Shown piece after piece: positions 20,921 through 30,670 of a stretch of 64,000 nucleotides of DNA. The DNA comes from Chrysochromulina parva (lineage: Eukaryota; Haptophyta; Prymnesiales; Chrysochromulinaceae). Under the pieces are notes generated by a model. That model was not told where the DNA came from. It worked only from the letters and a program-made list of their open reading frames with translations, and searched no databases. The stretch covers positions 1 through 64,000 of the forward strand of contig PJAB01000001.1 in assembly GCA_002887195.1 (NCBI GenBank), given 5' to 3'. Positions within the stretch are counted from its first letter, which is position 1; the number at the start of each line of letters is the position of its first letter. The translations under genes were made by a program, and so were the position numbers.

Positions 20921-21793
20921 TGCCGCCAGTTCGGGACACCGAGCGCCTGCTGAGAAAGCGACCGCAATCGCCTAGTTTCGCCGCGATGTCGCGATGCGGG
21001 TTCGAGACGGCACAGAAAAACCGGTACCGGTACAGTAGATTGCGTCAGCAATCAATCGTCGATGCGGGTGCGGAGGGGTCTTGGGAGTCCAGTTCGATCC
21101 AGGCGGCTTAATCGCTTTTATAAGACGGGCCGGGCGGGTCCGCCTCCGCGTGGTGTTCCTCGCTTCCTCCTCGGTGTAGGGCGGTTGCGGGTTGTTGCGG
21201 GCGGGAGGAACTTGGACCCAAAGGGGTTTGTGGGGAGGAATTCCGTTTCTGTGGGATCGTCCACACGATCGCCCTGTGCACGCTGATCGTGACTGATCCC
21301 CACAGCCTGATTTTGAACTGAGTGAACAAAAGATTACAACGAATTTACAAATATAAAGAGTAAAGAGTCAGCAAATGACTAAGCAATCGAATGGCAAGAC
21401 AGCAGACACTCCGTGGCGTCGCATTGCAGTATGGTCATCTATGGCCATATCTCTCTTGCCTCAGACTCGATTGGACTGCCGACTACGCGATCTCTACAGA
21501 AGCAACGATGAGTTCTCTCGTGCCTCCGGAACGGGCTCCCTTGAACGGGCTCATGAGCTCTCTGTTCCGTCATGCTCATCCATCTGATCCAATATGTATG
21601 CTCTGCCGACCTATGTGCTGCCGTCCATCGGCTGCACATCTGTCTACGCTCATTTGCGAGAAAGCCGTATGGAAAGGGATAGCGGACAGGAAGAGATGCA
21701 GGATGGATGGAATATGTTGCTATTGAGCCCAGCGGCGCAGCCTGCAACCGGATAGTTGCGGCGTCCTAGATATTGCAGCCTCGGAATCTTTCG
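20921..21793. other. Intergenic, no supported gene
   Basis: Holds the upstream palindrome at 21024 and short frames without recognisable content. An AT-richer patch lies at 21330-21375. Confidence 0.5.
21024..21033. promoter_or_regulatory. GTACCGGTAC palindrome upstream of glycosyltransferase-like gene
   Basis: Exact palindrome, extended to ACCGGTACCGGTACAG, 104 bp upstream of the ATG at 20920. Confidence 0.45.
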
Positions 21794-22579
21794 CTAGATC
21801 TTGCAGCCTATAAGCGCATGCATGCCGGAGATGAGGCACTTGAGTGGATCCATGGTGGGATCCCACGTGTCCGGCTCCTTGGCATCGATCTTGCGGCGCG
21901 CTTCAGCCTCCCGGTCGGCCTCTGCCTCGGCCTCGAGGTCGAGCTCGGTACTTGGCCGGCGCACGGTACGCCCCAGCCGGGCGGCCTGCGTAAAGCCCTT
22001 GCACTCGTCCAGTTGCGAGAGACACGAAGGCTTTGATTCAGTACCGGGTGAGTCCTGCGATGAAGACAGCAGTTTCGTGGTGTTTGGCGACATATCTCGT
22101 GCATCGTCGTCGAAATCAAAGCTACGAAAGACGGGCGCCGCCTGCTCCGCCAATGCTGGCCGCCTTGGTCTTGCGTGCGTGCTGGCGAGATTGGCGAGGT
22201 TGGCTGCCACTGCCGCTCGCGACTTCTTGTCGGCGTGAATCGGTGTGAGTTCCTGTTTGGCGTGCTTGATTTTGGAGGGCTGTGTAGCCTGAAGGAGGCG
22301 CTCGAGCTCGGCGGTGCGGCTTCGACCGGCAAAGGGCGAGGGTCGATACGGTTTCGCCGAGCGCATTTGCTCGTTCCAAGAGTTCCAAGAGTCTAGAGAA
22401 TCGAGGATTAGCTCAGAGCTTGTTGTGTCGACGGATGGGCAAGGTGAATTGCCAAGCAGCCCGGGCCTCGGAGTTTCGATGCGCGTTGGACAGTCGGACA
22501 GGGGGCTGAGACAGTTGGTTGTTGAGACTGTCTCATCCACGACAAGGCTCGAGCCTCTCTCGACGCAAGGAAAAAACAT
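21794..22579 (-). CDS. Hypothetical protein, charged and mostly disordered
   Basis: A 261-aa frame with a real ATG at 22579. It is rich in Ser, Pro and charged residues. It has an Ala/Lys helical stretch (ADKKSRAAVAANLANLAS) and an acidic/Arg helix near the end (ELDLEAEAEADREAEARRK). No domain is recognised. Codon use resembles its neighbours, so it is probably real, but the evidence is length and composition only. Confidence 0.45.
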   Translation of the reverse strand: MFFPCVERGSSLVVDETVSTTNCLSPLSDCPTRIETPRPGLLGNSPCPSVDTTSSELILDSLDSWNSWNEQMRSAKPYRPSPFAGRSRTAELERLLQATQPSKIKHAKQELTPIHADKKSRAAVAANLANLASTHARPRRPALAEQAAPVFRSFDFDDDARDMSPNTTKLLSSSQDSPGTESKPSCLSQLDECKGFTQAARLGRTVRRPSTELDLEAEAEADREAEARRKIDAKEPDTWDPTMDPLKCLISGMHALIGCKI

Positions 22580-22760
22580 CGGAATTGAAAAGTGGGATTC
22601 ATCGCGTCACGAATTAGGAAGCTTCGAACGATGTTTGACGATATTCATTCCCAAGTGTGGAATCTATCTGATTGCTCCCAAGTGGACGTACTGACACTTT
22701 GACATGAACTCTGCGACACAACACTCTCGGACACCTCGGGGGTCTGCCAACTCAGCGACC

Positions 22761-24041
22761 TCACTCCTTCTTCTTGGCCGCCTGCTCCTTGAGCATCTGG
22801 CGGTACATGCACAGCGGCATGGTGAGCGAGGAAATTGCTCCGAAGAGCGCCTGCGAGTACAGGATGGTCTTGAAATCGTTATTCTTCGCCAGGGCCGACG
22901 CCCACGGGTTCCACAGCGCCGAAGCGGCGAAGCCCGAGGCGTCGAAGATATTGGTGAAGAGTGCGGTGCCCTTCTTGCCGCCGATCTGCATCGCAAACTC
23001 ACCGGGCGGAATGTAGAAGGGGAGCGCGTATGCGAGGCCCCAGAGGACAGTGAGCGGCACCACCGCGAGCTGCGGCAGGACCGACGGTCCGAGACTGAGC
23101 ACGAAGGGCACCAGCGCGCACAGCAGGAGCTCTACGAGCACCAGCAGCGCCTTGCTGGATTTCGTCAGCCTCTTGTAGTATTCGCCCACGCCGAGGAGGC
23201 CGATCACGGAACCTCCCTGCGCGACGCCGCCGAGCGTGGCCGCCATACCATGGTCAAATCCGTACGACGTGTGCAGCAGCTGCGGGAGGTAGTTCATGAA
23301 GAACTGCGTGTACGTGAACGTGACCGTCTTTGGGATGAGCATGAGCCAAAAGTCGAGAGAAAGAAAGGCGCCGAGGATCGACACATCCGCGGCGGGTGGC
23401 TCCCCGGCCTTCTTGTCGCCGCTGGTGCCCGATTTGGGGTCGCTCGACTTCGGCGCCTCGACCGCTGGCGCGCTGGCCGCTGCGAACTTGTACCCGCAAA
23501 AGAGCAGGAGCAGCGCCTGCAGCGGCAGCATCGGATATTGCACCGAGCGCCAGTGGAAGCCGGCTGTGAGGAGCTGACCGAAGAAGACGTTTCCGATCGT
23601 CGCGCCGAAGCGTGAGGCGGATGCAGTGAAGGCGAGCTGCGCCGATTTCTGCTTGTCGTCAGTGTAGACGGCTCCGATGACTTGAACGATTGCTCCCCAA
23701 GTGATCGTATAAGCGAACGAGTTGAGCCACCACGCGAGGCCGAAGATGTCGACGGATTGCGAGTAGATGGAGGCAAAGGTGGCGAAGATCCAGATGCCGA
23801 AGACGCTGATGAGCACGGGCCAGCCGCCGAGCCGGTCAGTGAACGCAGCGCCGAGCAGCTTGCCGGCGAGGCAGACGATCGAGACAAAGGACAGCTGCGC
23901 TCCGACCTTGTCCTCGAACTCAGCGCCCATCACGGCGTCGGCGAGGACGGAGGTCTTGATGGCCGGGATCATCACACGCCCCATCTGGTTGATCAGCACC
24001 GCGGAGAAGAGCAGCCATGAGGTTGCATCGATGGCTGGCAT
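22761..24041 (-). CDS. Major facilitator superfamily transporter
   Basis: About twelve membrane segments. The loop 2-3 motif reads GKLLGAAFTDRLGG, as in MFS motif A. A charged central loop (KSSDPKSGTSGDKKAGEPP) separates the two six-helix halves, and the C-terminus is KEQAAKKKE. The overall look is that of the organophosphate/phosphate antiporter-like branch, but the substrate is not shown by the sequence. I take the ATG at 24041 (MPAIDATSW), giving 426 aa; an ATG at about 24178 (MFAWLLLIHVESDKG) would add a hydrophobic leader. The gene is divergent from the PG-rich repeat gene, with about 270 bp between start codons. Confidence 0.8.
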   Translation of the reverse strand: MPAIDATSWLLFSAVLINQMGRVMIPAIKTSVLADAVMGAEFEDKVGAQLSFVSIVCLAGKLLGAAFTDRLGGWPVLISVFGIWIFATFASIYSQSVDIFGLAWWLNSFAYTITWGAIVQVIGAVYTDDKQKSAQLAFTASASRFGATIGNVFFGQLLTAGFHWRSVQYPMLPLQALLLLFCGYKFAAASAPAVEAPKSSDPKSGTSGDKKAGEPPAADVSILGAFLSLDFWLMLIPKTVTFTYTQFFMNYLPQLLHTSYGFDHGMAATLGGVAQGGSVIGLLGVGEYYKRLTKSSKALLVLVELLLCALVPFVLSLGPSVLPQLAVVPLTVLWGLAYALPFYIPPGEFAMQIGGKKGTALFTNIFDASGFAASALWNPWASALAKNNDFKTILYSQALFGAISSLTMPLCMYRQMLKEQAAKKKE

Positions 24042-24311
24042 CGATTTTCCCCGTCGGACTGTCGGGCGCACCTGGCGACATGGAGATTGTGGATATGCGG
24101 ATAGTTTTGTGGATGCCGGAACTTGAGATACTCCCTTATCGGATTCTACATGTATCAGAAGAAGCCATGCAAACATGAGGGGAACACGCAGCGTCGTGTT
24201 GAACGCAAACGTCTCCACGTGGAATTCCCGTTGTGTTGGTTGCCCGTTACGCCTTTGTGGGGCGAGCTGTGGGCGTCTTGTCTGCGTTGGCGCACCCAGC
24301 AGTTCCTCGGC

Positions 24312-26075
24312 ATGAGCGGCGCGATCACCGGGCGCGCGCCGCGCACGACCGGTTTCACGTCCTTCACCACGCCCGATGGTGTCGGGCCGGGCTCGTACGT
24401 CAAGCAAACTGACCGTGAGGTGCCAGTCCACGGCTTTGCGCCGTTCTCCTCGACGACTGAACGTGCGGGTGTCATTGCAAAGGGGTCCGAGAAGCTGCCT
24501 GGACCGGGCGCTTACACGACGACTTTCGACAACACGCTTGGGCGAACCCCATTGCAGCCCAACGGCGTACCATCCGGCGCAGGCGCCTCATTTTCGAGCA
24601 AGGTAACTCGAATTCCCGGCGGGCTCAACACTTTGGCTTCGCAACCTGGCCCAGGGCAGTACGAGGTGGCGCCGGCTGCGCAGTTGTTTGAGCGCGTCGG
24701 TAAGCCATCGCTCGCTGGCGGCGCAGGCAGGCGCGCGACGCCGAAGCCAGTGCGTCAGGGCCCACCCTCCATCCCCGTAAGGGAGCAGAGCTTTGGCTAC
24801 GAGGACGCTGGCACAGGCGAGCTCCGCATGCAGCAGCCGCCAGAGGGCGGGTACTCGGGCGTGAGCGGGCGCCGATCTGCCGGCCCTGGAGAGTACGAGC
24901 CGACCAAAGCGACCGCGCTCATCAAGCCTGCGCCCATATGTCCCAATTTTGGCAACAGTCGCGTGCTGCGTGCCGTCTTTGCCGAGAGCTCTGATACGCC
25001 CGGGCCGGGCGCATACACCTCAGCAGAAGCTGACGGGCGCCGCGTGAAATCTTCGGCCAACTTCCTCTCGCGAACGCCGCTCGCATACCAGAAGCTGATC
25101 GATCCGGAGAAGCTCGTGCCCGGCCCCGGCTCGTACAGTGCGCCGCCGAGCATCGTGCCGAAGGCGGTGCCCGAGAACCTGCAAGCCTTCGGCTCGACGC
25201 AGAAGCGTCTCTCGTCCGACGCTCTGACGCCCTTTGAGCGGGCTCGGATGGCCCAGCCCGGCCCGGGCGCCTACGAGGAGCGACGCACCCTAGCCGGCGC
25301 CGTGGGCGCCACGCAGCCCGGCACATTGGCCCAGCCCCCCACCGCTGAGCGCGCTGGCCGCTCTGGGTTCAACTCGTCCACAGTGCGCTTCATCCCTCTT
25401 CAGAAGGGTGACAAGCCTGGACCGGGGCAGTACGATGCCAACGATCAGCAGTCCTTCGTGGCTGCACTCGGTCGCAAGCCACACGGTCGAAATGGCGTCT
25501 TCGGCTCCACGACGCGCCGCTTCCATGCGCTCAAGCAAGACCCCGTGCCCGGCGCAGGCGCTTACAATCCGGTCACGCCGGGCGAAAACGAGGCCGAGCG
25601 CGATGAGGGGCCTTCGTCCGCGTTCGCGTCCGGGGTGCAGCGGTTCACGAAGAGCGCGCCGACGCGCGTCTCCTCCAAGACCGGGCGTGACAAGGATCCA
25701 GTGCCTCCGCCGTGGCAGTACTACCCCCGCACAGACAACGCGTGGGAGGGGACCCATGTGCACCAGGGCGCGGCCTCTGCCAAGCAGAACCGTACGTTCC
25801 TCTCGACGGTGGAGCGATTCCCGGCGGGCGAGATGGGCGGCGGCACAAAAATCCCCACAGGCCCAGGGCCTGGCCAGTACGCGCCCAAGCATCCGCACGA
25901 CGGCTTCCGCAAGCAGCAGACGACTGCGATGTGCTTCGGCACCAAGGAAGGGCGCTTCGACGGGCCACGTGGCGTCTTCTCGGGCGTGGCGCCCACCCCT
26001 GGCCCCGGCCAGTACGAATCCGCGGAGATCTTCGACCCGCTGATCAAGCGCTCGTTCAACATCACGATCGGCTAG
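24312..26075 (+). CDS. Sperm-tail PG-rich repeat (SHIPPO) protein
   Basis: A 587-aa protein from ATG 24312 (MSGAITGRAPRTTGF). The upstream part of the open frame starts at TTG and overlaps the divergent transporter's 5' end, so it was excluded. About twelve PG-rich repeats can be counted, such as GVGPGSYVK, LPGPGAYTT, QPGPGQYEV, TPGPGAYTS, VPGPGSYSA, KPGPGQYDA, VPGAGAYNP, GPGPGQYAP and TPGPGQYES. This family (ODF3/CIMAP-like) binds flagellar microtubules and marks flagellated organisms. No introns are needed. The next gene on the same strand, GCP4, is also a microtubule gene. Confidence 0.9.
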   Translation: MSGAITGRAPRTTGFTSFTTPDGVGPGSYVKQTDREVPVHGFAPFSSTTERAGVIAKGSEKLPGPGAYTTTFDNTLGRTPLQPNGVPSGAGASFSSKVTRIPGGLNTLASQPGPGQYEVAPAAQLFERVGKPSLAGGAGRRATPKPVRQGPPSIPVREQSFGYEDAGTGELRMQQPPEGGYSGVSGRRSAGPGEYEPTKATALIKPAPICPNFGNSRVLRAVFAESSDTPGPGAYTSAEADGRRVKSSANFLSRTPLAYQKLIDPEKLVPGPGSYSAPPSIVPKAVPENLQAFGSTQKRLSSDALTPFERARMAQPGPGAYEERRTLAGAVGATQPGTLAQPPTAERAGRSGFNSSTVRFIPLQKGDKPGPGQYDANDQQSFVAALGRKPHGRNGVFGSTTRRFHALKQDPVPGAGAYNPVTPGENEAERDEGPSSAFASGVQRFTKSAPTRVSSKTGRDKDPVPPPWQYYPRTDNAWEGTHVHQGAASAKQNRTFLSTVERFPAGEMGGGTKIPTGPGPGQYAPKHPHDGFRKQQTTAMCFGTKEGRFDGPRGVFSGVAPTPGPGQYESAEIFDPLIKRSFNITIG

Positions 26076-26768
26076 GCTCACGCGGAGGGACTGCTGCGCC
26101 GTTGCGAGTCCTCCGAGATATGCTCCGAGATATGCTCCGAGAGCGAGAGCCGAGCCTTGTCGACGCCAGTGGATATGGTTGCCGAGCGGAGCGCGTGGAG
26201 TCTGGAGACTCCCCCTATTGGGAGGCTTGCCCTCTCAAGAGGAGAGGGGCGGAGACTCGCGCGTGGGAAGTGAAGCGCCCGCCTCTGAGCTCTGTGGCCA
26301 CGCAGATGGAAGCTGCGCTGTCATGTGATAGAGATTCATTCATTGGACTGGCGTGGGGACTGACAAGGGACGCCACGGTGAAGGTGAGGCGTTTTGAGGT
26401 GTGTCGGCTTCCATCGCCACTGGTGCAGGCACTTTGTAGACACAACGCGGAACGCGTGGCGCGTTATTTTCTGCCCGCAATTTGCCCCCGCCCTCGCCCA
26501 CGCCTCGTTTTTCGGACGCACCATTGCAGATTGCACCCCGCGCCACTGCACTCTGCAGAATCGCTGCTCGTCCGACGGGGCGTCGACGGCGACGCTCAGG
26601 CGATGCGTCACGCGACCCGGCGCGGCGCGGGCGCGGGCGTCGCGTCGTTGCTCGTTAAGTTGCTCGTTCCTAAACACGATTGGCCTGTGTGGAAGACAAG
26701 TGTGAAGAGGGCTTGGGCGACAAATTCCTCAGGGTTCCGGCGGCCTCGTCCGGGCCCGACAGACGAAG
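26076..26768. other. Intergenic upstream of GCP4, no gene seen
   Basis: About 690 bp with a short direct repeat GAGATATGCTCC (twice, about 26117-26140). No supported coding region. Confidence 0.5.
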
Positions 26769-29279
26769 ATGGTCCTCCAGCGCGAGGTGCTCTACAGCCT
26801 CCTCGGTTACACGGGCCGCGTGGTCGTCGAGGTGGCGCCCGGCCAGCTCGAGCTCGCCGCTGGCCTGCCGCTCGTCGATGCTTCCGAGCACGCGCTCGTC
26901 CGGCGGCTGCTCGTGCTCGGCGGCTGCTACTGCGTACTTGACGCCTTCGTGTCGTCGCAGCTTGTGAGCTGCGACGGCGGCGAAGACGGCCGTCAGGGCA
27001 CACGCCGATCGCGCGGCGCGTACGTCGTCGCCTTCGCGCACGGCCTCGACGAGTGCCTTCAGCCGTACCGGGCGCGCGTGCTTGACCTGGAGCAGCAGCT
27101 TCTGCGCTCGCCCGCCCTCTCGCTTGCGGCGCTGCAGCTGGGCTTCGGCGAATTTGAGCTCACGCTGCCCGCACTGCGCCGGCTGCTCGAGGACGTCGAG
27201 CACCGACAGCTGCGCGGCGTCGCGCTCCTCGACTTTCTGCACGACGAGGTCGCCAGCTGCACGCACTCCTTACGTGACGCGTTGCGCGTGCTCGTGCGGC
27301 ATGCGCAGCGCGTGCTGCGCTCGCAGCTGGCTGCGTGGCTGCTGCACGGCGAGTTGCTGCCCGGCGACGGCGACTTCTTCATCGAGCGTGCCAAGCCACC
27401 CGCCGCTCACGCCCACTCGGCTGCTGCTGCTGCCGCAGGCGAGGCGGGCGCTGCTGCTGCTGCAGCTGCGAACTGCCTCGAACGTTCGAATGCCAGCGGC
27501 GCCTCTCCTGGCGCCGGCGCTGCTGCAGCGGGCACATCGAACGCGGCCACGGATGATGACGGCGCGGTCGGTTGGAGCGCCTTCGAAGTGGACGTGGCGC
27601 GCAAGCCTGCTTCGCTCCCGATGCGCGTGGTGGAGCGCATCCTCTTCATCGGAAAAGCGGTTCGCGTGCTGCGTGCGTCCGAGCAGAAGCAGGCGGACGC
27701 GGCGCGGCTGGCGCTCGTGGCGCGCGACGCGAAGCGGCTCGCCGCTGCGGAGGCAGACGAGCTCGCACCGCCGCTCTCGCCCACCTCGCTTCTCACGGCA
27801 AGGCTCAGCGCAACGTCGCCACCGCGACTCTCGCTGCGCTCGCCGCCGCAGCAACTGTCGTCGGTGCCGAGCCCACGAAGCCCGGCGCTTCAACCCGAGG
27901 CGGCGGCGGCGGCGGGCGTGGGCGGCGTGGCGAGTGCGCGCGCCATGCTCGCGGCGGCTGAGGCGTCTCTTGAGGCGGCCGAGCTGCGGCAGCAGCAGGC
28001 GGCGGTCGCTGAGGTACATGCCGAGGCGGAGGGTCTCGCCGCCCTCAGGGCGCTCTCTCGAGGGCGTCGTCGCGGGCATACGGGCGGCGCCGTGGATGAG
28101 GGAGAGGGTCCGCCGTTGGAGGGCGGCGTCGAAGAGGCGGAGCAGTTGGTGGAGCAGCCTGCCGACGTCGACGGGCGGACGGGGCGCTTCGGTAGCGCCG
28201 TGTTGGGCAGCGCCCACGGTCTGCCGACGGGCTCGCGCGCGTCCGCCTTGATGCGTCGGGAGCTCGAGGCGGCCGCGCATGCGCTGCGACGGCTGCCCAC
28301 GAGCGACGGCCTCGTGCAGCTCGCCCCTCTCGAGGCACTCCTCGCGCGCCTCCACCGGGTCGCGTCCTCCTCGCTCTGGCGCCATCTCACCATCGAAGGA
28401 GGCCTCCTTGACCTGCTGCGCGCGATGAATGGCTACTTTTTGCTCGCCAAGGGCAACGTCTGGCACACGCTGCTCGAGGAGCTGCGCCCTTCGATGGCCG
28501 AGCGCCCGAACGCTCACCTCGACCTGAGCGCAGCGCTGCTGCATGCGACCAGCGCTGAGCCGCCCGAGCCTCACTTGCACGGCCTGCGGCTCGTGCTCCT
28601 CCCGAGCGCTGTACCGGGCGCCTCGGCGTACGAATGCTGGCGAGGCCTGACGCTGACCCTCGCGGTGCCGTGGCCGTTGCAACTGCTGATGCACTCGGCG
28701 TCCATCGCGCGTTATTCGGAACTCTTCCGCTTCCTTCTCCTTGTCAAGCGCGTCCAGCTTGAACTCCAAGCGGCCTGGATCGAGCAGGCGCACTTTTCGC
28801 GCCTACCCGCTGAGCAGCGCGCGCTGCTGCTGCCGCTCTGGCGGCTGCGTGCTCACATGGCCTTCCTCATCGACAACCTGCAGTCCTACCTGATGGTGGA
28901 CGTGCTCGAGGCGCAATGGCAGTCTTTCATGCGCGTCGCTGAGACGTGCGCCGACTTTGAGGCGCTCGCGGGCGCGCACGAGGCGTGCCTGAGCGCGCTG
29001 CACGCGCAGTGCTTTCTACAGGCCTCCTCCGTCGCCACCGCGCTGCACGAGATCTTTCAGCTCTGCCTCGCTCTCTGCCGCATGCTCTCGTACGCCGACC
29101 GGGGCACGCGCGCCGAAGCCGCCTACCGCTCGCAGTTTGCGACCGTCTCGCGCGAGTTCAGCCGGCAGTCGGCCTTCCTCTTCGCCTTCCTGTCCAACAT
29201 GTCCTCGCCGCAGGCGTCGCCCCACCTCGCGCAGCTGTTGCTGCGGCTCAACTTCAACTCCTTCTGGCGCCCCGGGTGA
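26769..29279 (+). CDS. TUBGCP4: Gamma-tubulin complex component 4 (GCP4)
   Basis: A core subunit of the gamma-tubulin ring complex, which nucleates microtubules at centrosomes or basal bodies. The 836-aa frame starts at ATG 26769 with MVLQREVLYSLLGYTG, matching the short N-terminus typical of GCP4. GRIP1 features follow: LRRLLEDVEHRQLRG, LLHGELLPGDGDFFIE, and FEVDVARKPASLPMRVVERI followed by LFIGKAVRVL. GRIP2 then follows (LWRHLTIEGGLLDLLRAMNG, YFLLAKGNVWHTLLEEL). The C-terminus ends ASPHLAQLLLRLNFNSFWRPG. An Ala/Ser-rich insertion at residues about 215-260 and a longer one at about 320-480 make it larger than the usual 660-670 residues. No intron is required. Confidence 0.88.
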   Translation: MVLQREVLYSLLGYTGRVVVEVAPGQLELAAGLPLVDASEHALVRRLLVLGGCYCVLDAFVSSQLVSCDGGEDGRQGTRRSRGAYVVAFAHGLDECLQPYRARVLDLEQQLLRSPALSLAALQLGFGEFELTLPALRRLLEDVEHRQLRGVALLDFLHDEVASCTHSLRDALRVLVRHAQRVLRSQLAAWLLHGELLPGDGDFFIERAKPPAAHAHSAAAAAAGEAGAAAAAAANCLERSNASGASPGAGAAAAGTSNAATDDDGAVGWSAFEVDVARKPASLPMRVVERILFIGKAVRVLRASEQKQADAARLALVARDAKRLAAAEADELAPPLSPTSLLTARLSATSPPRLSLRSPPQQLSSVPSPRSPALQPEAAAAAGVGGVASARAMLAAAEASLEAAELRQQQAAVAEVHAEAEGLAALRALSRGRRRGHTGGAVDEGEGPPLEGGVEEAEQLVEQPADVDGRTGRFGSAVLGSAHGLPTGSRASALMRRELEAAAHALRRLPTSDGLVQLAPLEALLARLHRVASSSLWRHLTIEGGLLDLLRAMNGYFLLAKGNVWHTLLEELRPSMAERPNAHLDLSAALLHATSAEPPEPHLHGLRLVLLPSAVPGASAYECWRGLTLTLAVPWPLQLLMHSASIARYSELFRFLLLVKRVQLELQAAWIEQAHFSRLPAEQRALLLPLWRLRAHMAFLIDNLQSYLMVDVLEAQWQSFMRVAETCADFEALAGAHEACLSALHAQCFLQASSVATALHEIFQLCLALCRMLSYADRGTRAEAAYRSQFATVSREFSRQSAFLFAFLSNMSSPQASPHLAQLLLRLNFNSFWRPG

Positions 29280-29725
29280 CGTAGAGAGCATGCCTTGCAG
29301 GGACCGGTGTCGGGGCTCGGGGCGGGGGCGCGTAGAGAGACAGCCCCAAAACCCGTCCCCAATTCAGAGTTTCCAAATTAGTCGTAAATTTGAGACAATC
29401 TAAATTACACGTAATTAAAAAGGTATCTGGCGCACGGAGCACTTTTCATCCCCGACTGAATGTGTGTTGCTTGCAATGGCTTCCTGCCCGGACACGGCCT
29501 CTCTAGCCAGCTAGAGACGTGGCCCATCCGTGTGCAGATCACCACTTCGGCTCATGTACCCTGCTGGCTGCTGATGCGCACCCGCGTCGCACGCGACGCA
29601 CGCGCGCACTCGGCAACGCGCCGCCGCGCGTGCAAATCGCAGCCAAGAGCGCGCTTGAGCATGGCCCACTGCCTCCTGTATGCTCACGTAGCCTGTTCCC
29701 CTCCTCGCTCGCAGCAATCAAACAA
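29280..29725. other. Intergenic / 5' flank of light-harvesting gene
   Basis: Contains an AT-rich segment at about 29350-29425 (AAATTAGTCGTAAATTTG). A pyrimidine-rich tract ends in CTCGCTCGCAG at about 29713, which could be the acceptor of a 5'-UTR intron just before the ATG at 29726. Confidence 0.4.
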
Positions 29726-30340
29726 ATGTCCGCTGTCGTCGCCCTTGCCGCCTCCGTCCAGGCCTTCCAGGCCCCGGTCATGCGCTCGCGCACCGTCCAG
29801 ATGTTCTCCGAGGGTGACCTTGGTGTCCTCCCGCCGCTCGGCGTGTACGACCCGCTCGGCCTCATTGAGACCCGCGACATGCGCCGCTACGAGATCATGG
29901 AGATCAAGCACGGCCGCGCTGCCATGCTTGGCTTCCTCCACGTGATCGCCCTCCACGCGGGCATCTACGTGCCCGGCTACCTGTCCACGTCGGCGAACCT
30001 CAAGTTCTCGGACGTCCCGATCGGCTGCTTCGCGTCCCTCGAGGCCGTTCCCACCGCGGGCTGGCTGCAGATCATGATCCTCACCTGCATGCAGGAGGCG
30101 GGCACCGGCTTCGCCTCCAAGGCGCAGACCGAGGACGGCGAGGCCGGCGACATTGCCCTCGACTCGTGGGTGCGCTATGACGACCCCGAGGTTAAGACCT
30201 TCAAGCTCAACGCCGAGCGCCAGAACGGCCGCGCGGCCATGATGGGCATCACCGGCTGCCTCGTCCACGAGCTCCTCGGCGTCGACGCACTCTACCCGAC
30301 CGGCGGCCTGGGTGGCGCTGCGCCCCCGACCATCTTCTAA
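29726..30340 (+). CDS. Fucoxanthin-chlorophyll-binding light-harvesting protein
   Basis: A thylakoid antenna protein of the FCP/LHC family, 204 aa from ATG 29726. The leader MSAVVALAASVQAFQAP contains the A-F cleavage motif of plastid proteins in red-derived secondary plastids. The two Chl-binding membrane helices with internal symmetry read YEIMEIKHGRAAMLGF (helix 1) and FKLNAERQNGRAAMMG (helix 3). A less conserved middle helix lies between them (GWLQIMILTCMQEAGTG). The C-terminus is typical (TGGLGGAAPP). The open frame extends upstream to 29519 without evidence of coding. Confidence 0.92.
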   Translation: MSAVVALAASVQAFQAPVMRSRTVQMFSEGDLGVLPPLGVYDPLGLIETRDMRRYEIMEIKHGRAAMLGFLHVIALHAGIYVPGYLSTSANLKFSDVPIGCFASLEAVPTAGWLQIMILTCMQEAGTGFASKAQTEDGEAGDIALDSWVRYDDPEVKTFKLNAERQNGRAAMMGITGCLVHELLGVDALYPTGGLGGAAPPTIF

Positions 30341-30670
30341 GCAAACGGCCACATGGCAAGTTAACGTAGGCCCCTGGATGCCTCTGAGCTGGAAAGCCAA
30401 TTGTGTATTTTGATTTCCATAACCTCAGCGGAACCCTTGAAATGTTTGGACATTGTTATGTACCTTCAATAATCTGCAGCGATGCGATCACGCAATACGC
30501 GCATCGTCCATCGACGAAGGATGTGGCATCCGCGCGTCGACCCGCGCGGTGTGCGTCACACATTCCAACGAATCTATCGTCTCTGTCTGCGGACTCATTC
30601 TCGGCCCGTCTCCCGTGCCCCGTCCCACCGGTCACGCTATGGGAGAAACTCAGTCCTCCGGGCTGCGAAG
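30341..30670. other. Convergent intergenic region
   Basis: The shared 3' flank of the light-harvesting gene and the following minus-strand gene. Nothing else is seen. Confidence 0.5.

Noticed and set aside
24123..24311. N-terminal 63 codons of the PG-rich repeat frame
   Set aside because: Begins at TTG, overlaps the 5' region of the divergent transporter, and has no PG-rich repeat.
27270..28793. 507-codon open frame antisense to GCP4
   Set aside because: Composition-driven antisense frame (Arg/Gln-rich); no motif.
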